Below are positions 18,992-27,738 of a stretch of DNA of 64,000 nucleotides, piece by piece. Position numbers and translations under genes: made by a program. Within the stretch, counting starts at the first letter, position 1. The number at the start of each line of letters is the position of its first letter. Under the pieces are notes generated by a model. It did no database searches. It was given only the letters and a program-made list of their open reading frames with translations, and was not told the origin of the DNA. The stretch covers positions 3,968,001-4,032,000 of the forward strand of contig NZ_CP036348.1 of NCBI RefSeq assembly GCF_007753095.1. Direction: 5' to 3'. Origin of the DNA: Rosistilla carotiformis. Lineage in GTDB: Bacteria > Planctomycetota > Planctomycetia > Pirellulales > Pirellulaceae.

Positions 18992-21412
18992 ATGATCCCC
19001 GACACAAGTCAGCTAATACGTCCCTGCCTAGTTGGATTCTTCGCATGCGGGCTGTTTGTCGTTGCGAGCATCGCAGCCGACTGGCCTTCGATTCGCGGGC
19101 CCCATCACGATGGTTCCGCGGCAATCGACGATACCGAACTCGCCAGTGGACCGCTGCAATTGAAGGTGGTTTGGAAACAGCCGGTTGGCAGTGGCTATTC
19201 CGGTGTCGTGAAATCGGGTGGCCTGCTGGTGTCTGCGATGGCAGATGTAGAAGCCGACCAGGAATACGTCTTTGCGATGTCAGCCGAAACGGGGGAGACG
19301 CTCTGGAAAGCGCCGACCGGGAAAGTCATGATCGGGGCGAACGGATCGTTTGACGGTCCGGTGGCGACGCCTGCCGCAGATGATGTTCGCGCGTATCACC
19401 TTTCGCCTCACGGCATCCTGGCGGCGTATGCATTGGAAGATGGGAGCGTGGTTTGGCAGCACGACTTGAAGAAGGAATATTCCGCGGCATCAAACGTCTA
19501 CGGATTTGGTGCGTCGCCGATCGTGCATGCTGGCATGCTGATCCTCCCCGTCGGATCCGACGACAGCGCGGTGATGGGATTCGACACGGCAACGGGCGAA
19601 GTCAAATGGAAAGCGGGCAAAGATGGCGTCGCGTTCCAGTCCGCTGTGCCGGTTCCGTTCGATGGAGAATCGGTGATTTTCGTCGCAGGGAACACGACGC
19701 TGTTCGCCATCGAACCAACCGAAGGAAAAGTCATTTGGTCCCGACCGCACGGCGGAGCCTCGGCTGTGCTTCCGGTTCCGCTGCCTGGTTCAGGACTCTT
19801 TATTAATGACATGCGAGATGGCTCCACCAGCCTGAACCTTCAATCCAACGGGGCCACCGAGCGCTGGTCGGGACGCAATATTCGCAACTCCTACTGTGTG
19901 CCGGTCATGTCAGGCGGGCTGCTCTGTTCGTATTCCTCCCGTTTCCTCGTCGCCGTCGATCCCGAAACAGGGGACCAACAGTGGCGAACCCGTTCGCCCA
20001 GCAACGGTTTCCTCGCGACCGTCGCCGGAAGGTTAGTTGTTGCCACGATCGATGGCTCGCTGCACATCGGCGACGTTTCCGAAGATGGCTACGATGAAGT
20101 GACGAAGGTGCAAGTCTTTGAAAAGGGTGACGATGGAACCGATGGACTGATGTGGGCCTTACCTTCGATCGCGGGGCGTTCGATCTATCTGCGCAGCCTC
20201 GGCGCGATCGCTCGGATCGATATCCAACCGGGAACGCGGGCCGAATCGGTCGCCACCGAAGGGTCGCAGCTGTCGCCTGGTTTCGCATCGTTCTTGAAAA
20301 CCGTCGACGCATCGGACAACAAACAAGCGGTCATCGACAGCTATTTGAAAGGCAAGTCGCTGCCGCTGATCGACGGCGATTTCGTCCACTTCATCCTGCA
20401 AGGCGACTACACCGACGTTGCCGTGGCCAGCGAACTGTTTGGAATGCGGCAAGAACGGGTGATGCAACGCGTCGATGGAACCAAGTTGTTCTATTTTGGA
20501 GTCCGCATCCCCGACGCAACGCGGCTTTCGTACGTCTTTTATGCCGACTACCAACCGGTACTCGATCCGGTGTCGGATCGTCACGTCACCAGCAGTCTGG
20601 TCGCGGGCGAGATGGAGCCGATCTTCCGGAAGGCCAAATCGTCGCTTGAACTTTCCTGGTTCGACAAAGGGAACGTCGTCGATGACGAATCGACCGACGT
20701 CGATGCCCCGAGCGACAAACTCGCTGGCTCGATCGATGAGACACCATTGCAAAGCGACGAACTGAACCAGACGGTCGACCTCTCGATCTATCTGCCCCCC
20801 AACTATTCGCAATCCGAAGACCGCTACCCCGTCGTCTTTGTTCACGATGGCAAATCCGCCATACAAAGTGGCAACCAAGTGGCGATCATCGATCGCTTGA
20901 TTCAATCGAAAACGGTTCGTCCGGCCGTCGTTGTCTTCATCGACTGGCGGTTCTATCCGATGCAAGGAGCGAAGGGCTATGCCGAGTTCTTTGCCAAAGA
21001 GCTGATTCCGATGATCGATCGCGAATACCGCACCTCCGCTGACCGAAAGGACCGCGCGAGCCTGAGCGGCGGATTTGGTGCGTCGCTCGCGCTGATGGCC
21101 ACGCTTCCGGTAAGCGATCAGATCGGGGCGGTGGGCTGCCATTCCCTGTTCGCGTTTGAAATGATGCACCCGATGTTCCAGCAACTCGCCCAATTGCCGA
21201 ACGAGCGATGCGAGGTTCTTGTGCAAAGAAGCCGGTATGAATTCCGCAATCCTTCGGAGAACTGGAACATGGGCCTCCAGGCTGTGAATGTCGCAAAGAT
21301 CCTCGCCGACAGCGGGCACGACGTCACGACCGAAGCCACCGCCACCGGTAGCGACTGGGTCAGTTGGCGGACGCAATCGCCGCGGATGTGGAAGTTCTTG
21401 CTGGAACAATGA
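18992..21412 (+). CDS. Secreted PQQ-like beta-propeller fused to esterase-like domain lacking catalytic residues
   Basis: An 806-residue protein. The ATG at 18992 starts a signal peptide (MIPDTSQLIRPCLVGFFACG) ending before ADWPSIRGPHHDGSA, the usual opening of planctomycete PQQ-like propellers. Propeller repeats (GETLWKAPTG, GSVVWQHDL, GEVKWKAG, GKVIWSRPHG, GDQQWRT) fill residues to about 420. A middle beta-sandwich like the N-terminal part of enterochelin esterase follows, then an alpha/beta-hydrolase fold (VVFVHDGKSA, FAKELIPMIDREYRT). In the nucleophile elbow the expected GxSxGG reads SGGFGA, putting Gly694 where Ser should be, and the expected GGHDW near the C-terminus reads TGSDW, with Ser787 for His. 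The domain looks non-catalytic and may bind a ligand instead. Confidence 0.85.
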   Translation: MIPDTSQLIRPCLVGFFACGLFVVASIAADWPSIRGPHHDGSAAIDDTELASGPLQLKVVWKQPVGSGYSGVVKSGGLLVSAMADVEADQEYVFAMSAETGETLWKAPTGKVMIGANGSFDGPVATPAADDVRAYHLSPHGILAAYALEDGSVVWQHDLKKEYSAASNVYGFGASPIVHAGMLILPVGSDDSAVMGFDTATGEVKWKAGKDGVAFQSAVPVPFDGESVIFVAGNTTLFAIEPTEGKVIWSRPHGGASAVLPVPLPGSGLFINDMRDGSTSLNLQSNGATERWSGRNIRNSYCVPVMSGGLLCSYSSRFLVAVDPETGDQQWRTRSPSNGFLATVAGRLVVATIDGSLHIGDVSEDGYDEVTKVQVFEKGDDGTDGLMWALPSIAGRSIYLRSLGAIARIDIQPGTRAESVATEGSQLSPGFASFLKTVDASDNKQAVIDSYLKGKSLPLIDGDFVHFILQGDYTDVAVASELFGMRQERVMQRVDGTKLFYFGVRIPDATRLSYVFYADYQPVLDPVSDRHVTSSLVAGEMEPIFRKAKSSLELSWFDKGNVVDDESTDVDAPSDKLAGSIDETPLQSDELNQTVDLSIYLPPNYSQSEDRYPVVFVHDGKSAIQSGNQVAIIDRLIQSKTVRPAVVVFIDWRFYPMQGAKGYAEFFAKELIPMIDREYRTSADRKDRASLSGGFGASLALMATLPVSDQIGAVGCHSLFAFEMMHPMFQQLAQLPNERCEVLVQRSRYEFRNPSENWNMGLQAVNVAKILADSGHDVTTEATATGSDWVSWRTQSPRMWKFLLEQ

Positions 21413-21584
21413 TCGCAACGCCAACTGGCGGACCAATGGGCTTGCGGCTCTGTCTTGGTAGCGTGTCGTGAAAATATTTTTGCAGCGACGCTTCATCTCA
21501 ACTTCAGGTACGCCGTTCTAAGATGACCTGAAACGATGCCACGGAGGCTCGACCAGAACAAACCTCATCGCGTTGGGTGATCCC

Positions 21585-22301
21585 ATGAACAAATCGTATC
21601 GAAAGCCAGCGACAGCCCTTTTGCTGGTCGCCATTGCCACGACCGTCCTTTGGACGACTGGGGCCAGTTTGGCACAGCGTGGCGAAGGTCGCCGCCCACC
21701 TCGGCCCGGCGGAGGCGAAAAACCGGAGATCGAAGACACGCTGCGACTGAACGTCTACGCAGACAATTGGTTCTCGCTTTACATCAATGGCGAACTGGTC
21801 GCTGTCGATTCGATCCGGTTCATGCCGCACAACGTGATTTCAGTCGACGTCTTCCCAAAGTACCCGATGACCCTGGCGGTGATCGCAAAAGACAACGCCG
21901 ATGCCAAGACAGGGATGGAATACAACAACACGCAGATCGGCGATGGCGGGTTCATTCTGAAGCTGGCCGACGGCACGGTGACCGGACCGCATTGGAAGGC
22001 GAAGTCGGTCTCTTACGGACCGATCGACCGAGACACCCGCAATCCGCGAGTCGTCCACGAAGAGCTCCCCGAGAGCTGGTTCGCTATCGATTTCGATGAC
22101 TCTTCGTGGCAGGCGGCTAAAGCGTACGACGAACAGACAGTAAGGCCCAAGCGTCCCTTCTACCAATACGATTTCGAAGGGGCGAAGTTCATTTGGGCCG
22201 ACGATCTGGAACTCGATAACACCGTTCTCTTTCGGTTGACAGTCGATTCACCTCCCGACGGAAGCCAACCGAAGCGGTTTCCCATCCTTGAATCGAACTG
22301 A
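21585..22301 (+). CDS. Secreted protein of unknown function upstream of the YHYH gene
   Basis: A 238-residue protein from the ATG at 21585 (a TTG four codons earlier is a weaker start). The N-terminus MNKSYRKPATALLLVAIATT with SLAQ is a signal peptide. The mature part begins with a Pro/Arg/Gly-rich linker (RRPPRPGGGE) and then a beta-rich domain with NVYADNWFSLYINGELV and WFAIDFDDSSWQAAKAYDE. That pattern resembles galactose-binding-like jelly-roll domains in which a small ligand or ion sits in loops, but I cannot name a family. It lies 107 bases before the YHYH gene and may start the unit that ends with the two-component system. Confidence 0.7.
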   Translation: MNKSYRKPATALLLVAIATTVLWTTGASLAQRGEGRRPPRPGGGEKPEIEDTLRLNVYADNWFSLYINGELVAVDSIRFMPHNVISVDVFPKYPMTLAVIAKDNADAKTGMEYNNTQIGDGGFILKLADGTVTGPHWKAKSVSYGPIDRDTRNPRVVHEELPESWFAIDFDDSSWQAAKAYDEQTVRPKRPFYQYDFEGAKFIWADDLELDNTVLFRLTVDSPPDGSQPKRFPILESN

Positions 22302-22408
22302 TTTGATCTCAACCACAACGTTCCGCCGCGCGTGAACCGAACACTCGGCAACGCTTGCCGCGCGCAAAGAACCATTGAACTCGCCCTCGATAAGTAAGAG
22401 AACTCAAC

Positions 22409-23569
22409 ATGATATCGACGTTTCGATTATCGCTTGGTCTGGCGTTCGCGATGCTTGTGCCACTCTCCGTGCCGGCGCACGAATGGCATCAGCACCACAG
22501 TCACCAACATTCAACGGACCAGCATTCGCACGCTTCCGACAACCATTCCGATCAACGCGATCATTCCCAGACTCCCCAGCCCAAGGTTCAACAGGCGATC
22601 GAACAAATCAATACATCGCCTCAATACATTCTGATCGGGACGACATTGGTGAGCACCCAAAACGACGAGCCAGCAATTGCCCAACACTTTAAGAAATTTA
22701 ACGACCTGAAGGTTCGCTGGGATGCCAACACCCTGTTTGTCGAATCCAATGGCTTACCGGACCACCGAATGATGGTTGGGATCCGATCGTGGCAACAACA
22801 AGTGCCACTGCCGCAACCTTTCACCGGCAACAACGCCTGGCAGATTCCTCTGCAACCCAAGTTGGCAGATAAACCGATCTCCGCGAAAGACAATCTCTAT
22901 CGAGGTGCGATCGCGCTGGCGGTCAACGGAGTCCCGATCTTCAATGCACTCAACAACCGCGGCGACGATGCCTTTCTCGCCGGCGAGCTGGATGAATTTG
23001 GCGGCCACTGCGGCAGAGGCGACGACTACCACTATCACGTCGCTCCGGTTCATCTCCAGAAAATTGTGGGCCCCGGCAATCCGATCGCCTTCGCCTTGGA
23101 TGGCTTTCCGATCTACGGATTGACCGAGGCCGATGGTTCTCCCGTCGGCAAGCTGGACGAGTTCAATGGCCAATTTGATCCCCAGGGGCGATATCATTAT
23201 CATGCCACGACAACGTATCCTTATATCAACGGCGGGATGCGAGGTGTCGTGACGGTTCGCGGCGATCAGATCGAACCACAGCCGCGTGACTCACCGCTAC
23301 GTCCCGCTTTGCAACCGTTGCGTGGCGCGACGATCACCGATTTTAAGACGTCAAAAGAACAATCCGTGTTGACGTATCGGCTGCGGGGCCAAACCGGAAC
23401 GGTTACCTATTCGCCCGTCGATGCGGAGACCTGGAAGTTCATCTACAAGGAACCCGATGGCAACACGCGAACGGAAACGTACAAGCGACGTCCCCGCCAA
23501 GACGATCGCCGCGGCGGAGGGCCGCCACCACCGCGGCCCAACGACCGTCGGCCTCCACGCCGGGGTTGA
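22409..23569 (+). CDS. Secreted YHYH-domain protein with His-rich N-terminus
   Basis: A 386-residue protein. The signal peptide (MISTFRLSLGLAFAMLVPLS) is followed at once by a His-rich stretch, HEWHQHHSHQHSTDQHSH and more, likely to bind divalent metal. The core has the family motifs GGHCGRGDDYHYHVAP and GRYHYHATTTYP, plus FALDGFPIYG, all typical of the YHYH family. The C-terminus ends in a basic Arg/Pro-rich tail (RRGGGPPPPRPNDRRPP). The stop is immediately followed by the response-regulator gene, whose ATG lies three bases on, so the secreted protein and the two-component system are cotranscribed. This suggests the signal sensed relates to what the YHYH protein binds; that is inference. Confidence 0.9.
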   Translation: MISTFRLSLGLAFAMLVPLSVPAHEWHQHHSHQHSTDQHSHASDNHSDQRDHSQTPQPKVQQAIEQINTSPQYILIGTTLVSTQNDEPAIAQHFKKFNDLKVRWDANTLFVESNGLPDHRMMVGIRSWQQQVPLPQPFTGNNAWQIPLQPKLADKPISAKDNLYRGAIALAVNGVPIFNALNNRGDDAFLAGELDEFGGHCGRGDDYHYHVAPVHLQKIVGPGNPIAFALDGFPIYGLTEADGSPVGKLDEFNGQFDPQGRYHYHATTTYPYINGGMRGVVTVRGDQIEPQPRDSPLRPALQPLRGATITDFKTSKEQSVLTYRLRGQTGTVTYSPVDAETWKFIYKEPDGNTRTETYKRRPRQDDRRGGGPPPPRPNDRRPPRRG

Positions 23570-23572
23570 TTG

Positions 23573-24226
23573 ATGCGAGTCCTAGTCGTCGAAGATGAGC
23601 CCGGTCTACGAGACGCCGTTGCGATGTCGCTGCGAGAAGAACACTACGCCGTCGACGAAGCCGCCGACGGACGGACCGGTCTGCAGAAGGCGAGGCAGTG
23701 GAGCTACGATGCGATCGTGCTCGACTTGATGCTGCCGGAGTTCGACGGTTGGGAACTGCTCGCCCAACTGCGGAAGACGCACGCCACGCCGGTGCTCATC
23801 CTTACCGCCCGCGATACGGTGGAGGACCGCGTGCGGGGGCTCGATCGCGGGGCCGACGACTATTTGTGCAAACCCTTTTCGCTCTCCGAACTATCGGCTC
23901 GCGTTCGAGCTCTGATCCGGCGAAGTCACGGTCAAGCGAAGGCCGAAATCGTCATCGGTTCGGTCGTCATCAACACGGCCAATCGAACGGTTGAAAAAGA
24001 GGGACGCCCCGTCGACCTGACGGCTCGGGAATACACACTCGTTGAACTACTGGCCCTCAATCGAGGTGAACTCGTGTCGCGCAGCACCGTTTATGATCAT
24101 GTCTTCGATGAGAACGAAGACTCGCTCTCGAACCTTGTCGACGTGCACATCTACAACATTCGCAAGAAGCTTGGCAAGAACTTCGTGACCACACGTCGAG
24201 GACATGGCTATATCATCGAAACCTAA
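23573..24226 (+). CDS. OmpR/PhoB-type response regulator
   Basis: A 217-residue two-domain regulator. The receiver domain shows VVEDEPGLRD, the phosphoacceptor Asp at about residue 51 (IVLDLMLPEFDGWELL), a Thr in LILTARD and the conserved Lys in DDYLCKPFS. The C-terminal winged helix carries LTAREYTLVELLALNRGELV and VDVHIYNIRKKLG, then RRGHGYIIE. The ATG at 23573 is preferred over an in-frame TTG at 23570. The end overlaps the histidine kinase start by 23 bases, and the start is three bases from the stop of the YHYH gene. It should act as the DNA-binding output of the kinase encoded next; its target may include this same operon. Confidence 0.96.
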   Translation: MRVLVVEDEPGLRDAVAMSLREEHYAVDEAADGRTGLQKARQWSYDAIVLDLMLPEFDGWELLAQLRKTHATPVLILTARDTVEDRVRGLDRGADDYLCKPFSLSELSARVRALIRRSHGQAKAEIVIGSVVINTANRTVEKEGRPVDLTAREYTLVELLALNRGELVSRSTVYDHVFDENEDSLSNLVDVHIYNIRKKLGKNFVTTRRGHGYIIET

Positions 24227-25742
24227 CCTCCCCCGCGATCTCTCCGTCGACGGTCGCCCACAGCCAGCCCACGATTCCCCCAGACGTTCGTTGACCCAAT
24301 CGATCGCCTGGCGTCTGCAGATGTGGCATGCCGCGATCTTGGTTAGCGTCGTCGTGGGACTTTGCACGGCGTGGTTTCTCCAAGCGCGTCGCGCGCGGCT
24401 GAATGAAATCGATGCCGAACTCACCTCCGCAGCGCGCGTGCTCGACGGCAGCCTACGCGGTTTCGATCTGCGGGGCTTCGATACAACCGAGCGCCCGATC
24501 AGCGAGCTTCTTGCGGCCGACGACCATCTGCGGCTCTCCCTTCCCCGGGAGCTTGCGGACCGACGCGACAACCAACCGGAACCCTACTTCGGCATCTGGC
24601 TGGAAGATGGTCGGGAACTGAAATCGGAGCGGTTGCCGGAACGCTTTTCGCTGGAATCGAGTGAAACGCAGCTCGAAGCGCCCGCGCGACACGGGCCAAA
24701 CGCGATCCTTCGCGAAGTCCGAATCGTCGGACCGGCGGGATCGCTGATCCTTGTCGGACGAGACATCGGCAGAGAGATAGCCGAGCTCAATCGACTCGCG
24801 ATGCGGATCGCTGCGTTTGCAATGCTGATCCTCGCGGCGGGGCTGTGCGGAGGATGGTGGCTGGCGCGGTCGGTGCTTCGTCCGATCGCGGCGATGTCCG
24901 ATGCCGCCTCCCGTTTTTCCGCAGCCGACATGTCGCCGAGGATCAATGTCGTGGAGACCGAGTCGGAGCTAGGTCAACTGGCGACGATCCTCAACGAAGC
25001 CTTCGATCGCGTGGAACGATCGTTTGATCAACAACGTCAGTTCGCCGCCGATGCGTCGCACGAATTGCGTACGCCCTTGGCGGTGATCCAGTCTCAAATC
25101 GAACTCGCACTGAAACGGGAGCGGACCTCCGAAGAATACGTCAAGACGCTGACAACCTGTAGCTCCGCAAGCAAACGGCTGTCCGATCTCGTCGAATCGC
25201 TGCTCACCTTGGCTCGCCTCGACTTTTCGAGCCAGCCGACCGAACACACGTCGATACGAGTCGATCTTGTCGCCGCGCGGTGCATCGACCTGATGCGTCC
25301 CGTGGCACAGCAGGCGGAGGTGAATCTTCGCAGCGAACTTGTGCCCGCCATCGTTGTGGGCGATCCAAAGCAAATCGAACGCGTCATCTTCAATCTACTG
25401 AAGAACAGCGTCGCCTATAACCGTCCCCATGGGGAGGTGCTGCTTTCCGTAGCCGTTGTTGGACCGTCGGTCGAATTGATCCTGCAGGACAACGGAATTG
25501 GGATCAGCGAATCCGACCTCGCTCACGTCGCAGAACGCTTCTATCGAGCCGACAAAGCGCGGTCGCGGGTGCACGGCGGCAGCGGACTCGGCTTATCCAT
25601 CGCTCAAGGAATCATCGCCAACCACGGCGGCACGATGCAGATCGCATCAAAACTGGATCGAGGAACCACGGTCACCGTCCATCTCCCGCTCGCCAGCAAT
25701 CGCCCCCGCGATCCTGTAAAGGAACCCGTCGATCTAATTTAG
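24204..25742 (+). CDS. Membrane sensor histidine kinase
   Basis: A 512-residue kinase paired with the preceding regulator (23-base overlap). Order: cytoplasmic N-terminus of about 40 residues, first membrane helix (ILVSVVVGLCTAWFL), a periplasmic sensor of about 130 residues with no recognised fold, second helix (FAMLILAAGLCGGWWLA), HAMP linker, HisKA with the phospho-His at about residue 286 (ASHELRTPLAVIQS), and a HATPase domain with N-box KNSVAYN, G1 DNGIGI and G2 GGSGLGLSIA. This layout is that of heavy-metal-type (CusS-like) and related kinases. With the His-rich YHYH protein upstream, metal sensing is a reasonable idea but is not shown by sequence. Confidence 0.95.
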   Translation: MAISSKPNLPRDLSVDGRPQPAHDSPRRSLTQSIAWRLQMWHAAILVSVVVGLCTAWFLQARRARLNEIDAELTSAARVLDGSLRGFDLRGFDTTERPISELLAADDHLRLSLPRELADRRDNQPEPYFGIWLEDGRELKSERLPERFSLESSETQLEAPARHGPNAILREVRIVGPAGSLILVGRDIGREIAELNRLAMRIAAFAMLILAAGLCGGWWLARSVLRPIAAMSDAASRFSAADMSPRINVVETESELGQLATILNEAFDRVERSFDQQRQFAADASHELRTPLAVIQSQIELALKRERTSEEYVKTLTTCSSASKRLSDLVESLLTLARLDFSSQPTEHTSIRVDLVAARCIDLMRPVAQQAEVNLRSELVPAIVVGDPKQIERVIFNLLKNSVAYNRPHGEVLLSVAVVGPSVELILQDNGIGISESDLAHVAERFYRADKARSRVHGGSGLGLSIAQGIIANHGGTMQIASKLDRGTTVTVHLPLASNRPRDPVKEPVDLI

Positions 25743-25851
25743 GACAAGCCAGAACCAGCGTGTAAAAACCACACCTCCCCGATGCGTCGTTGATCCGTGT
25801 GTTCGGTTCAATAAACACGCCATGGAGAGCGTCCGGCCTTGCAATACTCGC

Positions 25852-27060
25852 TTACCTCTCGCTTGCACCTAATGCCTTGGCGATCAGGAAGGCTTCCAAG
25901 GAGTCGTAGGGACTGTCGGCTTTGAAGTCGGGAGCGGTGACGATGCATTGCAGACCAAGCGGCTTCATCGCTTTCTGCAGCTCCAGTCCCAATCGCACGT
26001 GGTGCACCCAGACCGACGATTCGGTCTCGAGATTCACCGGAACGTTGGGACGGCTGTAGAACATGTAAACCGCGGCGGTGTCATCGTCGGAGAGGTGCGA
26101 AATCGGCGAGGCGTCTTTCATCAACGCGCGGATCTCGGGCTTGTCGAATTCCGAGTCGTCTTCGATTCCGACAAAGGCGGGTAGGGCAGGACCCGGCTGA
26201 AGATCGGGGAGCCCGAACCATTCGCGAAACAGGTGGATGTCGTACGCGGGTTGGCCGTTCATCGCTCCGGCCGCCACAATGCGCGTCGATTGCCGCGCGA
26301 CCGGATCGTCGCTGCTGGGGTCGGCTAGGTCGTCGTGGAAGGCCAGCCAGAGACTGATTCCCGCACCGGCCGAACCGCCGAAACAGACGACGCGCTGCGG
26401 ATCGATGTTCCATTGGTCGGCCCGATGCCGGATTGTTTGCAGGCCGCGAGCGGCGTCGTGCATCATGATCGGATAGGGGCCCGAATCGGACAGCCGGTAA
26501 TTCATCGCGGCAACGGCGACACCGGCATCGAGAAACTTGTCGATCGTGTCGGGGCGAATCAGCGATTTGTCGCCGCCGCGAAAACCACCGCCATGGATGA
26601 AGATCACCAGCGGCGTCGGTCCTTTGGCATCGGGGACCGGCCAGAGATCAAACCGCTGCAACGGATGATCGCCATAAGCGACATCGGGAACCGGGGCGAC
26701 AACCTTGGGGGCGCGACTGCGACGCGTCTGCGTTGACCGATTGGTCGCGTTGGCCGCTTGGTATTCCCGCACCTCCTCCCAGCTCAATTCACCATCTTTG
26801 TTCGCGTCGGCTTTGGGGAATCGCTTCAACATTTGCTTCAGTCGCTCTTTCCCCTCCGGTCCAGACCGCTGTTTCTGCAGGTGGGCGGCCAATTCGCGAG
26901 CCGACAGGACGCCATCCTTATTGGTATCGCTTTCAGGAAATCGTTTCAGCAAAGCCGCCCGGCGATCGGCAGACGCCCCCGCTGGCCTTTCTGACTCCTG
27001 ACAGAATCCAGCCGACGCGATCAATGAAGAACAAAGCAGTAGGGCGAAGTTGTATTTCAT
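25852..27060 (-). CDS. Secreted EF-hand / alpha-beta-hydrolase fusion (esterase)
   Basis: A 402-residue protein with a signal peptide (MKYNFALLLCSSLIASAGFC). Two EF-hand loops follow, DTNKDGVLSARE near residue 45 and DANKDGELSWEE near residue 88, so calcium binding is expected. The rest is a carboxylesterase/BD-FAE-type hydrolase: oxyanion-hole motif FIHGGGFRGGD, nucleophile elbow CFGGSAGAG, and a C-terminal part with an acidic segment and HHVRLGLELQ. The nucleophile Ser is present, unlike in the propeller fusion at 18992-21412. It diverges from the MarR/SIP pair across a 216-base gap containing that operon's palindromes, and converges on the histidine kinase gene. Confidence 0.88.
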   Translation of the reverse strand: MKYNFALLLCSSLIASAGFCQESERPAGASADRRAALLKRFPESDTNKDGVLSARELAAHLQKQRSGPEGKERLKQMLKRFPKADANKDGELSWEEVREYQAANATNRSTQTRRSRAPKVVAPVPDVAYGDHPLQRFDLWPVPDAKGPTPLVIFIHGGGFRGGDKSLIRPDTIDKFLDAGVAVAAMNYRLSDSGPYPIMMHDAARGLQTIRHRADQWNIDPQRVVCFGGSAGAGISLWLAFHDDLADPSSDDPVARQSTRIVAAGAMNGQPAYDIHLFREWFGLPDLQPGPALPAFVGIEDDSEFDKPEIRALMKDASPISHLSDDDTAAVYMFYSRPNVPVNLETESSVWVHHVRLGLELQKAMKPLGLQCIVTAPDFKADSPYDSLEAFLIAKALGASER

Positions 27061-27215
27061 ATTCCTATCAACACTCTAAGAAGGCGAATGTTTCGGTGGA
27101 AAACCGATTGTAGCACCTCCAATGTCGTGCGATCGAAAAGACGCCCAGTCCGGTAGTAACCACAACCGCGCACCATTTTTGCCGCGATCGCCGCCACGCA
27201 GGCAAGAACCCGATA

Positions 27216-27230
27216 GTTGACAAAGTCAAC
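27216..27230. promoter_or_regulatory. Perfect 15-base palindrome, first putative MarR operator
   Basis: GTTGACAAAGTCAAC is a perfect inverted repeat of GTTGAC around AAA. It also contains TTGACA, a consensus -35 box on the plus strand. It lies about 46 bases before the marR-type ATG at 27277. Binding of the regulator here would cover the -35 region, the usual mode of MarR autorepression. Confidence 0.65.
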
Positions 27231-27244
27231 CGTCATGCAACAAT

Positions 27245-27259
27245 GTTGACAGTGTCAAC
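27245..27259. promoter_or_regulatory. Perfect 15-base palindrome, second putative MarR operator
   Basis: GTTGACAGTGTCAAC has the same GTTGAC arms as the copy at 27216-27230, with a different centre (AGT). The centres are 29 bases apart, close to three helical turns, so two dimers could sit on roughly the same face of DNA. It ends 17 bases before the ATG of the regulator gene. Confidence 0.65.
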
Positions 27260-27276
27260 TATTCGTGGAGTCCAAG

Positions 27277-27738
27277 ATGACTGAACCCTCGCTCAGCGAT
27301 ACCCTGCACCGCTTGATGCATGCCTACAAACGGCAGCTCCGCGCAGGCATCGAATCGCAGCAAATTTCGCTTCCGATCACCCAACTCCGCGTCCTGAAAT
27401 GTATCGGCCGGATTCCCGAGTGTACGGCGAGTTCGATTGCCCAGCGAATGAACCAGGACAAAGGGCAACTGGCTCGCCTCCTCAACGAACTGACCGACGC
27501 CGCACTCATCGACAAGATGGCGAATCCGCAAGATCGCCGCAGCCACTTCCTGGTTCTAACATCCGCTGGGAAACAGATCCTTGCGAAACTCGAAGTGGTG
27601 GAGAAACAGGCGGCGGCGCAAATGACCCACGGTCTAAGTAGCAAAGAAATCAAAACCTTCATCCGCATCGCCGCCGCGATGATGGAGAATTCCGATGACG
27701 GCGGCACTTCCAAGAGAGGAACTCAACGCGATGGCTAA
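27277..27738 (+). CDS. MarR-family transcriptional regulator
   Basis: A 153-residue winged-helix regulator. The ATG at 27277 is preceded by GGAG with a six-base spacer, which favours it over the in-frame GTG at 27265. The fold signature is present: helix PITQLRVLKCIGRIPE, recognition region IAQRMNQDKGQLARLLNELT and the wing DKMANPQDRRSHFLVLTSAG, then a C-terminal dimer helix. Two perfect palindromes directly upstream are the expected kind of binding site. The gene overlaps the siderophore-interacting protein gene by eight bases, so the regulator and the flavoprotein form an operon, probably autoregulated. The inducer is unknown. Confidence 0.93.
   Translation: MTEPSLSDTLHRLMHAYKRQLRAGIESQQISLPITQLRVLKCIGRIPECTASSIAQRMNQDKGQLARLLNELTDAALIDKMANPQDRRSHFLVLTSAGKQILAKLEVVEKQAAAQMTHGLSSKEIKTFIRIAAAMMENSDDGGTSKRGTQRDG

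Noticed and set aside
20159-21496. 445-codon minus-strand open frame
   Set aside because: Lies opposite the propeller/esterase gene, Arg/Asp-rich without motifs.
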